24,282 bases of DNA from CAYWGR01 sp964458015 (lineage in GTDB: Bacteria > Planctomycetota > Planctomycetia > Pirellulales > Thermoguttaceae): contig CAYWGR010000080.1 of NCBI GenBank assembly GCA_964458015.1, forward strand, positions 1-24,282, read 5' to 3'. Under the pieces are notes generated by a model. That model was not told where the DNA came from and did no database searches. It saw only the letters and a program-made list of their open reading frames with translations. Shown here in pieces: positions 1 through 7,863 of the stretch. Position 1 is the first letter of the stretch, and each line of letters starts with the position of its first letter. A program made the position numbers and the translations under genes.

Positions 1-130
1 GCCGCTGCGAAAAAATCTTTCCGGAGGATGAAAAGTTGTGTATAAATGACAGGTCGCGGACGCACCCTACAGTTTGCGGGCTGTGTGCCGCTATCAGCTT
101 GCCCAGCACTGCGGCATTCTTATGGTCGAG

Positions 131-658
131 TCAGATAGGATGACTTGCTTCGACAATCACACTGATCTCTCGGGCAAGATCTTCTATCCGACTGTTCGGA
201 TGTTCTGGAAAGGTGAAGGAGCTGATTGTGCGACGGCGTTTATTTAGTATATGGCTGATTATGAAAAGATGTAAATTCGGTTCAAAGGAATTGTACTCAA
301 AAACAGCTAATTGGTCGGTGGGATGAATTTTTGTTGGTGGGACGGTGAAGAACAAGGCCAGAGCTTGTCGAACATCAAGTAAGATAGACCGATCGAGGTG
401 AAAGGCGAGGCAGAAATCATCGTCTGAAACATCATGCCTTGCCATGAGTCGTTGGTGTACGCGTTTCTTCGTGGAGAAGAATTTGGTTCGATCGCGCAGG
501 CAAAGCAGAATGACAACAAAAAAAGTCACGCCCCCGATCATTGTTGCGATTCCCAATCGCCCAAGAAGGGATAGGCCTTCTGGAATCGCAAAGGAAAACA
601 GCATTCCAAATACGAAAAACAATACTGCAATTGGAATTGCGCATCCAAGCATTTGCAT
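131..658 (-). CDS. Small membrane protein, two N-terminal helices plus a possible carrier-like cytoplasmic domain
   Basis: A 175-residue protein that I do not recognise as a named family. Residues about 5-28 and 34-54 are two hydrophobic segments separated by a short turn, so the N-terminus should be a membrane hairpin. A basic stretch (RDRTKFFSTKKRVHQR) follows, consistent with the rest lying in the cytoplasm. Residues about 90-150 read VRQALALFFTVPPTKIHPTD and then a segment ending in HILNKRR. This helix, 'P..I.P.D' turn, helix pattern faintly resembles acyl-carrier-like or DUF1493-type domains, but the serine that would carry a phosphopantetheine is not in a convincing DSL context. The first two Met codons (residues 1 and 3) are both possible starts, and neither has a clear Shine-Dalgarno site. 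It lies 52 bases downstream of the heparinase-like gene on the same strand. Function unknown. Confidence 0.6.
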   Translation of the reverse strand: MQMLGCAIPIAVLFFVFGMLFSFAIPEGLSLLGRLGIATMIGGVTFFVVILLCLRDRTKFFSTKKRVHQRLMARHDVSDDDFCLAFHLDRSILLDVRQALALFFTVPPTKIHPTDQLAVFEYNSFEPNLHLFIISHILNKRRRTISSFTFPEHPNSRIEDLAREISVIVEASHPI

Positions 659-710
659 TTGTTGATTACCAAGCGAATTATTTAGGTTGCGTCCCAGGCG
701 AGGGGCGGAA

Positions 711-2648
711 TCATTTGGACATGGACATGGGAACGATTGTTAGGCTGATGGTTGCGTGCGAGACGGGCTGGGTAAGTTCGATGCCGAGGCGGATGGGGTG
801 GAGGTTGCGGGGCATGTTTTCGTGGATTTCTTCGGGCAGGAGCTTGAAGGGACTGCCTTCGACGGCGATTTGAACCGTGACGGCGTCCGGATCCGCGCCG
901 ACTTGTAGACGATCGGGGGCAAGTTGCTTCCAGGGGCCGAAGGTGATCAGTGCAGTATCATAAGTTTGGGGACTGTCGAACTCGACGGCGTCAGTGACGG
1001 TCAACTGGCCATTGCCGGCACGCGAGAATCGGAAGGTGCGTTCAAGTTTCTTGAGCGCCTTCACTTCGTAGGCGGCCGACAGGTCGAGGACAAGCGTGTC
1101 GGCGGCGTCGGTGAAGTCGGTTTTCAGGACTTTGGCGGCAAACTTGCGACCTGTCTCTTGCAGGCGACCGGCCACGCGCGGCACCGGATGGCCGAAGGAA
1201 TTCAGCAGCTTGCTGTCGTAGCGGTGCGGGCCGAACGTGCGGGCGGTGTAGACTTCGCGCCCCGGATCGACCAGCGGCGTCGATTTGCCCAGGGCCACGA
1301 GGAAGGAACCGACGTCGTTATGATTATGCTGTTCGTTGTTGTGTCCGCCTTTGATGGCAACGCCCAGGGCGTGTGCATTATTTGCGGTCGGGCGCGCGAT
1401 GAGCACTTGGGCATCGGCAAACCAATCACGCAGCGGAGGCTGAGCGGGCTTGTTTTTCTCGGGCGTTGCGGCAGTGGCGGAGTTTGGGAAATTGTAGAGG
1501 CCCGTGGCGAAAAGGTCGCGATGGCCGACGGCCGTTGCGAGGCCTTGAGCTTCGATTTCTCCGAGTCCCCAGCCGTATCGCCGGCTGAGAAACGCCATGA
1601 TTTGTATGCTGGGCAGCGTGCCGCTGTTGCAGTCGGCGAAGGAGGGAAAGATGCCGGGCAAAATTTCCGTGCGACGGCCGAATTGTGCGATGGTTGGAAC
1701 AGAGGGCAATCGCAGGAAATCCTCTTTTCCACCGGTCGCTTGGTAAAGGGTTTCGGACAGCATGACATAGTTGCCGAAACCGTAGTTCCAATAGCCCACG
1801 CCTTCGGAGCAGTAGCCGTCGGGGGTGAAGCCATCGAGGAAGAACTGGATGTATTTTTCAGCGGCAGCCGCGAACATCGCGCGGCGATCGCGCGACTCGA
1901 CCGCGGCCAAGGCCGAGCCGGTGACGCCTGCCAAACAGACGGCGTTCCAGTTGTTCTTGCCCGTCAGCCACCACATCCGCGTGGCTGTCGTCAGAGTAGG
2001 CAACTTGCCGGAGACCAAGTTGGCAAAAGGGGTGAAGGTGCGCCGTTCGAGTTCGTTGCGCACCAGATTGCGAACTTCCGGCCGGAGTTTCTCGCCGAGT
2101 AAGTACATCGCGGTGGCCAAATTCCACGACAGATTGGCGGAGTTCAAGTCGATGATTTGGCCTTTTCCCTTGAAGTTGTCCAGTTGCCAATCGTGGGCGG
2201 CCAACGTCCATGACTTATCGCTACAGGTGGCCCGGATCGCTTCTTCGAGAGCCGGCAGAAAGCGGCCTTGGTTTTCGAGGCATTCGGCGAGAGCCAGAAT
2301 CGTAATTCGTTCTCGACGCCGATATTGCACTTGTTCGCAGCGCGTGCGGTTGCCTGTGCGCGAGTAGTCGAGATACAGATCGTCGGTCAGCGGGGGAATC
2401 GGCTCGGAAAGCAGTTGGGCCGCTTGTGGAATGATTTGTCGGAAGCTCGGCGCATCGGCGACGGTTTTCCATGCGCCGCGGTCGTCAATCGTTGGACCGA
2501 CGCCGCGCGGTTTCTCCGGCAAGAGGGTTGCCCAATTTTTAACACGAGCAGGATCGGGCGGCGGCATTCCAAGGGCCGTCGAGAAAGAGCAAAAAAGGAT
2601 CGACAAGGCGAAGATGGAAGCAAGGCGGGGATAATGTACGATGGCCAT
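711..2648 (-). CDS. Secreted heparinase II/III-family polysaccharide lyase
   Basis: A 645-residue protein. Residues 1-27 form a signal peptide (hydrophobic ASIFALSILFCSFSTALG), so it should act in the periplasm or outside the cell. The middle (about 100-370) is alpha-helical, with the heparinase-type motifs NNWNAVC (about 232-238) and GYWNYGFGNY (285-294). From about 415 comes the beta-sandwich with the signature GGHNNEQHNHNDVGSF (434-449), followed by PLVDPGREVYTA. In this family the conserved Tyr and His residues catalyse beta-elimination of uronic-acid polysaccharides such as heparin, heparan or alginate. The exact substrate cannot be read from the sequence. Length fits the family and there is no truncation. 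It lies 101 bases after glgC on the same strand, as a separate or loosely linked unit. Many planctomycetes carry lyases of this kind for degrading algal or host glycans, so that role is inferred. Confidence 0.88.
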   Translation of the reverse strand: MAIVHYPRLASIFALSILFCSFSTALGMPPPDPARVKNWATLLPEKPRGVGPTIDDRGAWKTVADAPSFRQIIPQAAQLLSEPIPPLTDDLYLDYSRTGNRTRCEQVQYRRRERITILALAECLENQGRFLPALEEAIRATCSDKSWTLAAHDWQLDNFKGKGQIIDLNSANLSWNLATAMYLLGEKLRPEVRNLVRNELERRTFTPFANLVSGKLPTLTTATRMWWLTGKNNWNAVCLAGVTGSALAAVESRDRRAMFAAAAEKYIQFFLDGFTPDGYCSEGVGYWNYGFGNYVMLSETLYQATGGKEDFLRLPSVPTIAQFGRRTEILPGIFPSFADCNSGTLPSIQIMAFLSRRYGWGLGEIEAQGLATAVGHRDLFATGLYNFPNSATAATPEKNKPAQPPLRDWFADAQVLIARPTANNAHALGVAIKGGHNNEQHNHNDVGSFLVALGKSTPLVDPGREVYTARTFGPHRYDSKLLNSFGHPVPRVAGRLQETGRKFAAKVLKTDFTDAADTLVLDLSAAYEVKALKKLERTFRFSRAGNGQLTVTDAVEFDSPQTYDTALITFGPWKQLAPDRLQVGADPDAVTVQIAVEGSPFKLLPEEIHENMPRNLHPIRLGIELTQPVSHATISLTIVPMSMSK

Positions 2649-2749
2649 GATTCTTCTCGGCGTGTTTTCAAAGGCAAAACGGCAATGTGCTGCGAGGAAA
2701 CATCCTTATTCTCGCAGAACGAATGCGCAACATCAATTGGGCAAGCAAA

Positions 2750-4000
2750 TTACTTAGCTTTTTCCAAAAAATGTTCCACGCCGTGCGTTTTGGCGATGAC
2801 GGTCACATCGTGCTCGGTGACCAGGAAGCCACGGCTGCGATCGAGGTCGTGGTCGTAGCCGATTTCGATGCCGGCCGGAATGTGAACGCCTTTGTCGATG
2901 ATTGCACGGCGGATTTTGGCATATCGCCCTACATCGACGCCCTCGAACAGAATGGAATCTTGCACCTGGGCGTAGCTGTTGATGCGCGAGTCAGGCCCGA
3001 CGATCGACCGTTCTAGCTGGCCGCCGGAGACGATGCAGCCCTGGCAAATGATGCTGTCGAGCGCTTGGCCGCGACGTGCCGTGGAGCCTTGTTCGGCGAA
3101 AACGAACTTAGGCGGCGGCAAATTCGGTTGGTAGGTTCGGATGGGCCATTCCCCGTCGTACATATTCAACTGCGGATCGACCGAGATGAGATCCATGTTG
3201 GCGTCGTAGTAGGCGTCGAGCGTGCCCACGTCGCGCCAATAAGCTTCTTTCTTGCGATTTTCATCCGTGAAGGGGAAGGCGAACACGCGATGCGTGTTGA
3301 TGACCGAGGGGATGATGTCATGTCCGAAATCGTGTTGGCTGCCGTGCCGGGTGGCGTCGAGACAAAGCTGTTCGAACAGGAACCGCGCCGTGAACACATA
3401 CACGCCCATCGAGGCCAGCGCGTGGCTGGTGTCGCTGGGAATCGGCTTGGGATTTTCGGGTTTTTCCTCGAAGCCCGACACGCGACATTCGCTGTCGATC
3501 TCGACGACTCCGAACTGCCGGGCGGCGATATCGACGGCCACGCGCAACGTGGCGACGGTCACGTCGGCATTGGTTTCGATGTGCCGATTGACCAGCGTTG
3601 CGTAGTTCATCTTATAGATGTGGTCGCCGGCCAGGATGACGACATATTTCGGTCGTTCTTTTTCGATCGTGTAGATGTTTTGATAGACGGCGTCCGCGGT
3701 GCCTTGATACCAATGCTCGTCGATGCGCTGCTGGGGCGGAACAACGTCGATGAATTCACCCAACTCGCGGCAGAGATAGGATTGCCAACCGAGGTTGATG
3801 TGCCGGTCCAGGCTCATGGCCTTGTATTGGGTGAGGACGAGGTTTTTACGAACCCCGCTGTTCAGACAGTTCGACAAGGTGAAGTCGATGATTCGGTAGG
3901 CCCCACCAAAGGGGACGGCGGGCTTCGCCCGATCCCGCGTCAACGGCTCCAGTCGCGAACCTTTTCCACCGGCCAGGATAACGGCCAACACATCCTTCAT
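2750..4000 (-). CDS. glgC: Glucose-1-phosphate adenylyltransferase (ADP-glucose pyrophosphorylase)
   Basis: A 416-residue enzyme making ADP-glucose from ATP and glucose 1-phosphate, the committing step of glycogen synthesis in the cytoplasm. The nucleotidyltransferase domain starts with AGGKGSRLEPLTRDRAKPAV (10-29), followed by YRIIDFTLSNCLNSG. YQGTADAVYQN (98-108), AGDHIYKMNY (124-133), FGVVEID (164-170) and GFEEKP (176-181) are the usual GlgC signatures, and WRDVGTLDAYYDANMDL (255-271) marks the end of the catalytic domain. The C-terminal part (about 310-400) has the hexapeptide-like left-handed beta-helix (SIICQGCIVSGG, RSIVGPDSRI). A GAAAGG Shine-Dalgarno site sits 6 bases before the ATG. 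It follows asnB by 179 bases on the same strand, with a hairpin between them. No other glycogen gene is in the window. Confidence 0.96.
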   Translation of the reverse strand: MKDVLAVILAGGKGSRLEPLTRDRAKPAVPFGGAYRIIDFTLSNCLNSGVRKNLVLTQYKAMSLDRHINLGWQSYLCRELGEFIDVVPPQQRIDEHWYQGTADAVYQNIYTIEKERPKYVVILAGDHIYKMNYATLVNRHIETNADVTVATLRVAVDIAARQFGVVEIDSECRVSGFEEKPENPKPIPSDTSHALASMGVYVFTARFLFEQLCLDATRHGSQHDFGHDIIPSVINTHRVFAFPFTDENRKKEAYWRDVGTLDAYYDANMDLISVDPQLNMYDGEWPIRTYQPNLPPPKFVFAEQGSTARRGQALDSIICQGCIVSGGQLERSIVGPDSRINSYAQVQDSILFEGVDVGRYAKIRRAIIDKGVHIPAGIEIGYDHDLDRSRGFLVTEHDVTVIAKTHGVEHFLEKAK

Positions 4001-4032
4001 GTTCAGCCTTTCTTGTACCTTGCACGCTTTAG

Positions 4033-4071
4033 TTTGTCCGGTTTTTTTCCGAGATGGAAAAATCGGACAAA
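4033..4071. other. Hairpin between asnB and glgC (candidate terminator or operator)
   Basis: An inverted repeat with outer arms TTTGTCCG (4033-4040) and CGGACAAA (4064-4071). Inside them a TTTTTCC run and a GGAAAAA run also pair, giving a long hairpin around GAGAT. It lies 32 bases before the glgC start codon and 109 bases after the asnB stop, both genes being on the minus strand. It could end asnB transcription or act as a leader or operator for glgC. A clear downstream T-tract on the minus strand is missing, so a terminator is not certain. Confidence 0.5.
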
Positions 4072-4179
4072 TTCAGCCGTTGGCAGCATAACATGGCATA
4101 TTGACAACCACTCGACTATAGCACGACATACGCTAGAAGCAACTTTCCTTGCCAAATTCTAGCGATTAGATGAAATCCG

Positions 4180-6084
4180 CTAAGCAGGCAAAATCCAGGT
4201 TCGCTGCCACAGCTCCCAAATCAACAGCGACCAAAGCCGGTAACCATGATTAAACCGTCCTTCTTGATGTTCTGTAATGAGTTGGACAACCGCTTCGGGC
4301 CTAAAATAGCCCCTCGACAGAGTGCTTTTGTCGAGCAACACTTCCTGAACGTAATCTTTCAGCTCGCGGCGGAACCAGGTATCCAGCGGCACGCCGAAGC
4401 CCATTTTCGGCCGACGCTGGATACTTTCCGGCAATAAATCTTGGAACACGGTGCGCAATATTCGTTTTCCCCGGCCTAAACGGAACTTCTGTTGGCGCGG
4501 CATTCGGGCGGCCAATTCCACGACGCGATAGTCGAGGAACGGCTGACGACATTCCAGGCCGTGAGCCATCGAGGCGATATCCACTTTGGTCATCAAGTCG
4601 CACGGCAGGTATGTCACCAGATCGGCCAGGCTGAACGCCGTGAGAGAATCGCGACGGTCGGAACGCGCCAGCGCCGCCGTGAGGAAATCCATCGGATCGG
4701 TCTCGGGCAAAGCATCGGCGAAGCTTTCGCTATAGAGCGACTCGCGCCGCGTCTGATGAAAAATGGCGATCCATTCCAGATATCGCCGCGCGGAAGGTTG
4801 AGCCAGCATTTCGACAAATCGTTTCCACTGCCGCAATCGCGATTTTTGGCGCGTCGAGCTTGGCATGTGCTGCCAATAGCGGCCGGCGATCATCCGGCGC
4901 AACAGGTTCGGCAGTCGGTCGAACCCTTCGGCAAGCCAAACCGCGAGATAACGCGGATAGCCGACAAAAAGCTCGTCGCCGCCGTCGCCGGTCAATGCCA
5001 CGGTCACGCGATGGCGGGTCAATTCGGAAACGTACCACGTCGGCACGGCCGAACTGTCGCCGAACGGCTCGTCGTAATGCCAAACCAACCGCGGCAAAAT
5101 CTCCAAAGCATTGGGGTTTACCTGAAACTCTTCGTGCATGGCGCCGAAACGCGCGGCGGCCTCGCGGGCGTAGCAGGTCTCGTCAAACTCCTGCACCGGA
5201 AAACCGATAGAGAACGTGCGGACCGGCTCGTCCATCAATTGCGACATCAGGCCGACGATGATCGTCGAGTCGATCCCGCCCGACAAAAACGCCCCCAGCG
5301 GCACCTCGCTTTGCAAACGCATTTCGACGGCCGAGGTCAACAACTCTCGCAGTTGGCGCGCGTATTCTTCGGCCGGGCGATCGTCTTCCTGGTTGAAATC
5401 GGGCTGCCAATAGGGGCGGATGTCGAGTCGGCCGTCTTGCCATAGAGCGTAATGGCCGGGCGAGAGCTTGGCAATGCCGCGAAAAATCGTCCGAGGATGC
5501 GGCACGTATTGGTAGGTGAGATATTCATCCAGCGCCTGCGGATCAACCTCGCGCGGCACGCCCGGCACTTCCAAAATGGATTTCAGTTCGCTGGCGAACA
5601 ACAATCGCCCCGGCTCGTGGCGATAGACCAGCGGTTTTTTGCCGAGACGATCGCGGGCCAAGAGCAATTGTTGCCGTTGGGAGTCCCAAAGGGCCAACGC
5701 AAACATCCCATTGAGGTGTTTGAGAAATTCCGGCCCCTCGTCCTCGTAAAGGTGGACAAGCACCTCGGTATCGCTTTGCGTGCGGAAGCAGTGTCCTGCC
5801 CCTTCGAGACGGCCTCGCAGTTCGCGGAAGTTGTAGATTTCGCCGTTGAACACGACCCAGATTGTGCCGTCCTCGTTCGAGAGCGGTTGTTTTCCGCCGA
5901 CAACGTCGATAATGGCTAGTCGCCTATGCCCCAAGGCAACGCCGACGTGCGTCTGTAGGTCTGTGATATAAGCGCCATCGCCGTCGGGGCCGCGATGGCG
6001 CAGCACGTCGGTCATCCGCTGAAGCGTCGGCGGCTCCACGGCTTTGCTTGCATCGTTCCAAACCGCGCCGGCGATTCCGCACAT
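4180..6084 (-). CDS. asnB: Asparagine synthase (glutamine-hydrolysing), AsnB-type
   Basis: A 634-residue class II glutamine amidotransferase. Met is followed directly by the catalytic Cys (MCGIAGAVW), which fixes the start codon. The glutaminase domain has RHRGPDGDG (29-37), GHRRLAIID (52-60), FNGEIYN (79-85) and SDTE (104-107). The synthetase domain carries the ATP-binding loop LSGGIDST (267-274) and TGDGGDELFVGYPRY (365-379). All expected catalytic residues appear present. The family makes asparagine from aspartate, ATP and glutamine, but the 620-640-residue version is often found in surface-polysaccharide loci, where it may amidate sugar acids or side groups. Here it lies 96 bases after a glycosyltransferase, so an envelope-glycan role is possible (inferred). 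No Shine-Dalgarno site is visible; a short GGGGTCAG-type repeat lies just upstream. Confidence 0.92.
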   Translation of the reverse strand: MCGIAGAVWNDASKAVEPPTLQRMTDVLRHRGPDGDGAYITDLQTHVGVALGHRRLAIIDVVGGKQPLSNEDGTIWVVFNGEIYNFRELRGRLEGAGHCFRTQSDTEVLVHLYEDEGPEFLKHLNGMFALALWDSQRQQLLLARDRLGKKPLVYRHEPGRLLFASELKSILEVPGVPREVDPQALDEYLTYQYVPHPRTIFRGIAKLSPGHYALWQDGRLDIRPYWQPDFNQEDDRPAEEYARQLRELLTSAVEMRLQSEVPLGAFLSGGIDSTIIVGLMSQLMDEPVRTFSIGFPVQEFDETCYAREAAARFGAMHEEFQVNPNALEILPRLVWHYDEPFGDSSAVPTWYVSELTRHRVTVALTGDGGDELFVGYPRYLAVWLAEGFDRLPNLLRRMIAGRYWQHMPSSTRQKSRLRQWKRFVEMLAQPSARRYLEWIAIFHQTRRESLYSESFADALPETDPMDFLTAALARSDRRDSLTAFSLADLVTYLPCDLMTKVDIASMAHGLECRQPFLDYRVVELAARMPRQQKFRLGRGKRILRTVFQDLLPESIQRRPKMGFGVPLDTWFRRELKDYVQEVLLDKSTLSRGYFRPEAVVQLITEHQEGRFNHGYRLWSLLIWELWQRTWILPA

Positions 6085-6093
6085 GAGGAAAAA

Positions 6094-6112
6094 GGGGTCA
6101 GAGGTCAGGGGG
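6094..6112. repeat. Short GGGGTCAG-type intergenic repeat before asnB
   Basis: Plus-strand GGGGTCAGAGGTCAGGGGG lies 9 bases from the asnB start codon, where a ribosome site would be expected. Its first 15 bases match 14 of 15 in a block before kdsC (11456-11470). It is internally a direct repeat of GGTCAG. This supports a dispersed short-repeat family. Confidence 0.55.
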
Positions 6113-6180
6113 ACGGCAAGTCTTGGATTCGTTGAACGTAGAACGGAGTACTGAATAGCACGAGCAGCCGCGGTTTCGCC

Positions 6181-7308
6181 CTACAAAAACATCAACACTT
6201 TCCGATAAAGTTCCGCATGGCGGTCGATCATTTTTGGAACACTGAAATTATTATGCACACGTTCGCGGGCAGCAGCTGAAAATTGCGCGGCCAATACTGC
6301 ATCGCCGAGCAGCCGCACGGTATATTTGGCAAAGCCGGCGCGATCGCCGACTGGAACAAGATAGCCCGTAACCTGAGGCTCGACCAATTCTCGCGTGCCG
6401 GGGATGTCGGTGGCAACGACGGGGACGCCCGCCGCCATGGCCTCCATAATCACGTTGGATTGTCCTTCGTAGCCGCTGGTGGACCAAAGCACGTCGAAGT
6501 GCGGCATGATGCGAGGCACGTCGTCGCGGTGTCCGAGAAAATGCACTTTATCGCGAATTTCGCATTGATCGCGGAACAATCGCAGGCGATCGTATTGCGG
6601 ACCATCACCGATGACGAGGAGGTGGGCGTCGTCGCGAATGACTTTCAGAAGATCCGCCGCCCAAATGGCGTCCTTAACTCGCTTCTGAGGCCAAAGCCGG
6701 CCGACCAGTCCGAGGAGCCGGCTGTTTTCAGGGATCTGCAACTCGGCCAGCAATTGCTGCCGCGTTGTCTCGGAAGCGGGCGGAATGGCGACGCCGTTGG
6801 GGATGACGCATATACGCTCGGGCGGCGTGCCATGCTGGACGTAGAATTCGCGAACGCCCTCGCTATTGACCACAACGCCCTGGCAGCGATGGGCCAAAGC
6901 CCGATCAAGGGCCAACTGCATCCGGCTTTTCCAAGGATCGACGCAACGCTGGCCGACGATGAATTTGCTGACGCCGCACGCTCGGGCCGCTGCAAACCCG
7001 TAGGTGTTTGCGGCAAACATCCAACCGTGGATCAAATCGGGTTGAAGATGGGCCACATATTCTTTCAATCGCCAAAATGCCTGGGGGTCAAGCTTCCAGC
7101 GTTTTCCGATCACGACGGTCGGAACGCCGGCCTCGTTCAGTTGCGCCAGGAGCGGGCCGCCGCGCGTCAATGCACAGACATGGACCTCGAACTCGTCGCG
7201 CGGCAATCCTTCGGCCAGCAAGCACATCTGCTTTTCCGCGCCGGAGCGATCGAGAGTCGGAATGATTTGTAAGATGCGTTTTTTCATGGAAGGCCAACCT
7301 ACTGCCAT
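6181..7308 (-). CDS. GT4-family glycosyltransferase
   Basis: A 375-residue cytoplasmic, GT-B-fold retaining glycosyltransferase. The N-terminal domain opens with KKRILQIIPTLDRSGAEKQM (9-28), including the glycine-poor acceptor loop typical of such enzymes. The C-terminal nucleotide-sugar domain has GLVGRLWPQKRVKDAI (200-215), VIGDGP (232-237) and the E-X7-E signature E281/E289 in a YEGQSNVIMEAMAAGVPVVA context. The donor and acceptor sugars cannot be told. The ATG at 7308 is 15 bases after the hpt stop. A second ATG at 7287 gives the more usual family start (MKKRILQ), and neither site has a strong Shine-Dalgarno, so the start is uncertain by 7 codons. Its position between the LPS-related block and asnB suggests surface-glycan assembly (inferred). 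Confidence 0.9.
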   Translation of the reverse strand: MAVGWPSMKKRILQIIPTLDRSGAEKQMCLLAEGLPRDEFEVHVCALTRGGPLLAQLNEAGVPTVVIGKRWKLDPQAFWRLKEYVAHLQPDLIHGWMFAANTYGFAAARACGVSKFIVGQRCVDPWKSRMQLALDRALAHRCQGVVVNSEGVREFYVQHGTPPERICVIPNGVAIPPASETTRQQLLAELQIPENSRLLGLVGRLWPQKRVKDAIWAADLLKVIRDDAHLLVIGDGPQYDRLRLFRDQCEIRDKVHFLGHRDDVPRIMPHFDVLWSTSGYEGQSNVIMEAMAAGVPVVATDIPGTRELVEPQVTGYLVPVGDRAGFAKYTVRLLGDAVLAAQFSAAARERVHNNFSVPKMIDRHAELYRKVLMFL

Positions 7309-7323
7309 TCTACCATAATTCCG

Positions 7324-7863
7324 TTACAAGTTCGACTCCTTTTGGATTTCATGCGGTTCGAGGGCCGCCACATAGGGCAAATTGCGATACAAATCGTTGT
7401 AGTCCAAGCCGTAGCCGACCACGAACTCGTCGGGGACTTGGAAACCGATGAAATTGGGTTTCAGCGACACTTCACAACGCCCTTGTTTCTCCAACAATAC
7501 GGCGCTGCGGACGCTGTTTGGACCTAGTTCGTCGATTTGCGGAATCAATTCCCAAAGAGTGTGTCCTGTGTCGAAAATATCATCCACGAGCAACACATCG
7601 CGGCCCTGAACGCTCGATGACAGCAAGTCGAGATTCAACACCAAAGGGCCCGGACGCGTATTGTTGTTGCGATAGCTGCGGGCTTGTACCAATTCGACTT
7701 TCAGCGAAATAGGGAGCAATCGGATCAGATCGGCCAACAGCACCACGCTGCCAATCAACACGCCGATGACGGTCAGCGGCTTGCCTTCGTAGCAGGCTTG
7801 GATTTCGCCGGCCATGCGGCGAATGCCTTCGCCGAGCTGCTCTTCGGTGATAAGCGTTTTCAA
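7324..7863 (-). CDS. hpt: Hypoxanthine (guanine) phosphoribosyltransferase, TTG start
   Basis: A 179-residue purine-salvage enzyme that transfers the phosphoribosyl group of PRPP to hypoxanthine or guanine. The PRPP signature is VLLVDDIFDTGHTL, and VVGYGLDYNDLYRNLPYVA is the usual C-terminal base-binding and closing region. The PPi loop reads GVLIGS rather than the common GVLKG. An open frame continues upstream to 7959, but it overlaps the preceding gene with unconvincing sequence (MAQDQAGQCDQ). The TTG at 7861-7863 has a perfect AGGAGGT ribosome site 5 bases before it and gives a family-length protein. That TTG overlaps the stop of the upstream Lpt-like gene as TTGA, implying translational coupling. 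hpt is an unrelated housekeeping function that seems to travel with the envelope operon. Confidence 0.93.
   Translation of the reverse strand: MKTLITEEQLGEGIRRMAGEIQACYEGKPLTVIGVLIGSVVLLADLIRLLPISLKVELVQARSYRNNNTRPGPLVLNLDLLSSSVQGRDVLLVDDIFDTGHTLWELIPQIDELGPNSVRSAVLLEKQGRCEVSLKPNFIGFQVPDEFVVGYGLDYNDLYRNLPYVAALEPHEIQKESNL

Noticed and set aside
1..45. Possible 3' end of an upstream plus-strand gene (14 codons ending in TAA)
   Set aside because: Too short to judge; other frames stop similarly soon and no motif is visible.
3065..4162. 365-codon plus-strand frame opposite glgC
   Set aside because: Antisense to a certain glgC with no recognisable motif. The same reasoning applies to the long plus-strand frames opposite the heparinase (924-2102), asnB (4492-5445) and the GT4 gene (6283-7272).
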